A stretch of DNA of 6,321 nucleotides from Flavobacteriales bacterium (GTDB lineage: Bacteria > Bacteroidota > Bacteroidia > Flavobacteriales_E > Vicingaceae), in NCBI GenBank assembly GCA_029262915.1, contig JAJCYN010000527.1, forward strand, positions 1 through 6,321, given 5' to 3'. Positions within the stretch are counted from its first letter, which is position 1. Each line of letters starts with the position of its first letter. A program made the translations under genes and the position numbers. Below, in pieces: positions 5,460-6,321 of the stretch. The notes under the pieces are model-generated. The model was not told the origin of the DNA, searched no databases, and saw only the letters and a program-made list of their open reading frames with translations.

Positions 5460-6321
5460 TTAAATTGTTTCTGAAACTTTATTATTTACAATCGGTTTTA
5501 ACAAACCAATAGCAGCAGAAACATTACTCACGTTTTCAAAAACTAAGGTTAACTTGTCATTTCGTTCTTTCATCTGGCAAGCTTTCGGGTTTTCTTGTAT
5601 GTACTTTAAAACTTTAGTAAATTTAGATGATTGGTAATAAAGCGATTCTTGATTGGCAATAAAATAACCAATCAATTTCTGCTGTTTTAATATCAACTTT
5701 TCCAACCCAATGTCTTTGGCAATCCACCTTAACTTAATTGCATTAAATAACTCTTGGGTAGATTTTGGTATTTCTCCAAAACGATCAATCAATTCCTCTT
5801 TTAATTCCTCTAATTTCTCTTCAGATTCAGCATTATCTAAGCTCCTATAAATACTTAGTCGTTCTCCTATATTAGTAATATAATCATCTGGTATCATTAT
5901 TTCCAAGTCCGTTTCTAACTGACAATCACGAACAAAATCTTTGGTTGCTAATTCCTCGGCATACAAGGTTTTAAATTCTTTTTCTTTTAACTCGTCTATG
6001 GCTTCTTGCAATATCTTTTGGTACATATCAAAACCTATTTCAGATATAAAACCACTTTGCTCTGCTCCCAATAAATTACCTGCTCCTCTTATATCTAAGT
6101 CGCGCATTGCAATCTGAAACCCACTACCTAAATCTGAAAATTGCTCTATGGCCGTTAATCTTTTTCTAGCTTCAGGAGTTAAACTGTGCATAGGTGGAGC
6201 CAGTAAATAACAGAACGCTTTTTTATTTGAACGCCCTACTCTACCACGCATTTGATGCAAATCACTTAAGCCAAAATGATTGGCATTATTAATAATGATT
6301 GTGTTTGCATTGGGTATATCC
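5460..6321 (-). CDS. mfd: transcription-repair coupling factor Mfd, C-terminal part
   Basis: The C-terminal 287 residues of Mfd, the ATP-driven translocase that removes RNA polymerase stalled at DNA damage and recruits UvrA for nucleotide excision repair. The frame continues through the right edge (DIPNANTIIINNANHFGLSD precedes the first in-frame TTG), so the TTG at 6260 is not a start. Visible in order: helicase motif VI HQMRGRVGRSNKKAFCYLL, then the Mfd/RecG-shared segment after it (FSDLGSGFQIAMRDLDIRG and AGNLLGAEQSGFISEIGFDMY), then the TRCF domain (D7) with IPDDYITNIGERLSIYRSL and ELIDRFGEIP, and the natural end ...NNKVSETI before TAA. The C-terminal D7 domain, which masks the UvrA-binding surface in the resting enzyme, appears complete. 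A hairpin terminator follows the stop. The promoter, the UvrB-like modules and the RNA polymerase-interaction domain lie outside the window. Confidence 0.97.
   Translation of the reverse strand, partial: DIPNANTIIINNANHFGLSDLHQMRGRVGRSNKKAFCYLLAPPMHSLTPEARKRLTAIEQFSDLGSGFQIAMRDLDIRGAGNLLGAEQSGFISEIGFDMYQKILQEAIDELKEKEFKTLYAEELATKDFVRDCQLETDLEIMIPDDYITNIGERLSIYRSLDNAESEEKLEELKEELIDRFGEIPKSTQELFNAIKLRWIAKDIGLEKLILKQQKLIGYFIANQESLYYQSSKFTKVLKYIQENPKACQMKERNDKLTLVFENVSNVSAAIGLLKPIVNNKVSETI

Overview
The window looks like ordinary chromosome from a low-GC member of the Bacteroidota, most likely a flavobacterium-like lineage. This rests on the strongly AT-rich sequence, the absence of Shine-Dalgarno sequences before most starts, two upstream matches to the Bacteroidota -7 promoter consensus TAnnTTTG, a Ctc-type L25 with a long acidic tail followed at once by pth, and protein sequences of flavobacterial character.

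Layout, left to right. (1) Positions 1-1030, plus strand: the 3' part of the ribosomal protein L25/Ctc gene, then peptidyl-tRNA hydrolase 8 nt later, a translation-linked pair. (2) Positions 1034-3537, minus strand: an aminopeptidase P family gene (pepP-like, 2251-3537) and an alpha/beta hydrolase (1034-1825), with a small GIY-YIG nuclease gene (1867-2169) between them. The GIY-YIG gene is tightly bracketed by two inverted copies of a TTGTCATTCCGA...GAGGAATCTT repeat, forming a candidate cassette of about 407 bp (1832-2238). Removing it in silico leaves the peptidase and hydrolase genes 18 nt apart, as expected of an ancestral two-gene operon. (3) Positions 3619-4884, minus strand: a CPA-type cation:proton antiporter, separated from pepP by a short spacer holding five tandem heptamers. 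(4) Positions 4885-5459: a 575-bp spacer with a small, previously uncalled three-helix membrane-protein reading frame on the plus strand. It lacks a normal start but would be joined to a TTG start by a -1 shift at an A_AAA_AAG heptamer, or by restoring one A to the run. (5) Positions 5460-6321, minus strand: the C-terminal part of the transcription-repair coupling factor Mfd, running off the right edge, with a likely intrinsic terminator just after its stop.

Most of the window is housekeeping: translation (L25, Pth), repair (Mfd), peptide turnover and ion homeostasis. The part that may be under-described is the GIY-YIG nuclease-plus-repeat cassette. It resembles the single-gene-plus-palindromes layout of REP/RAYT systems but with an unrelated nuclease fold. 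Its mobility is inferred from architecture only.
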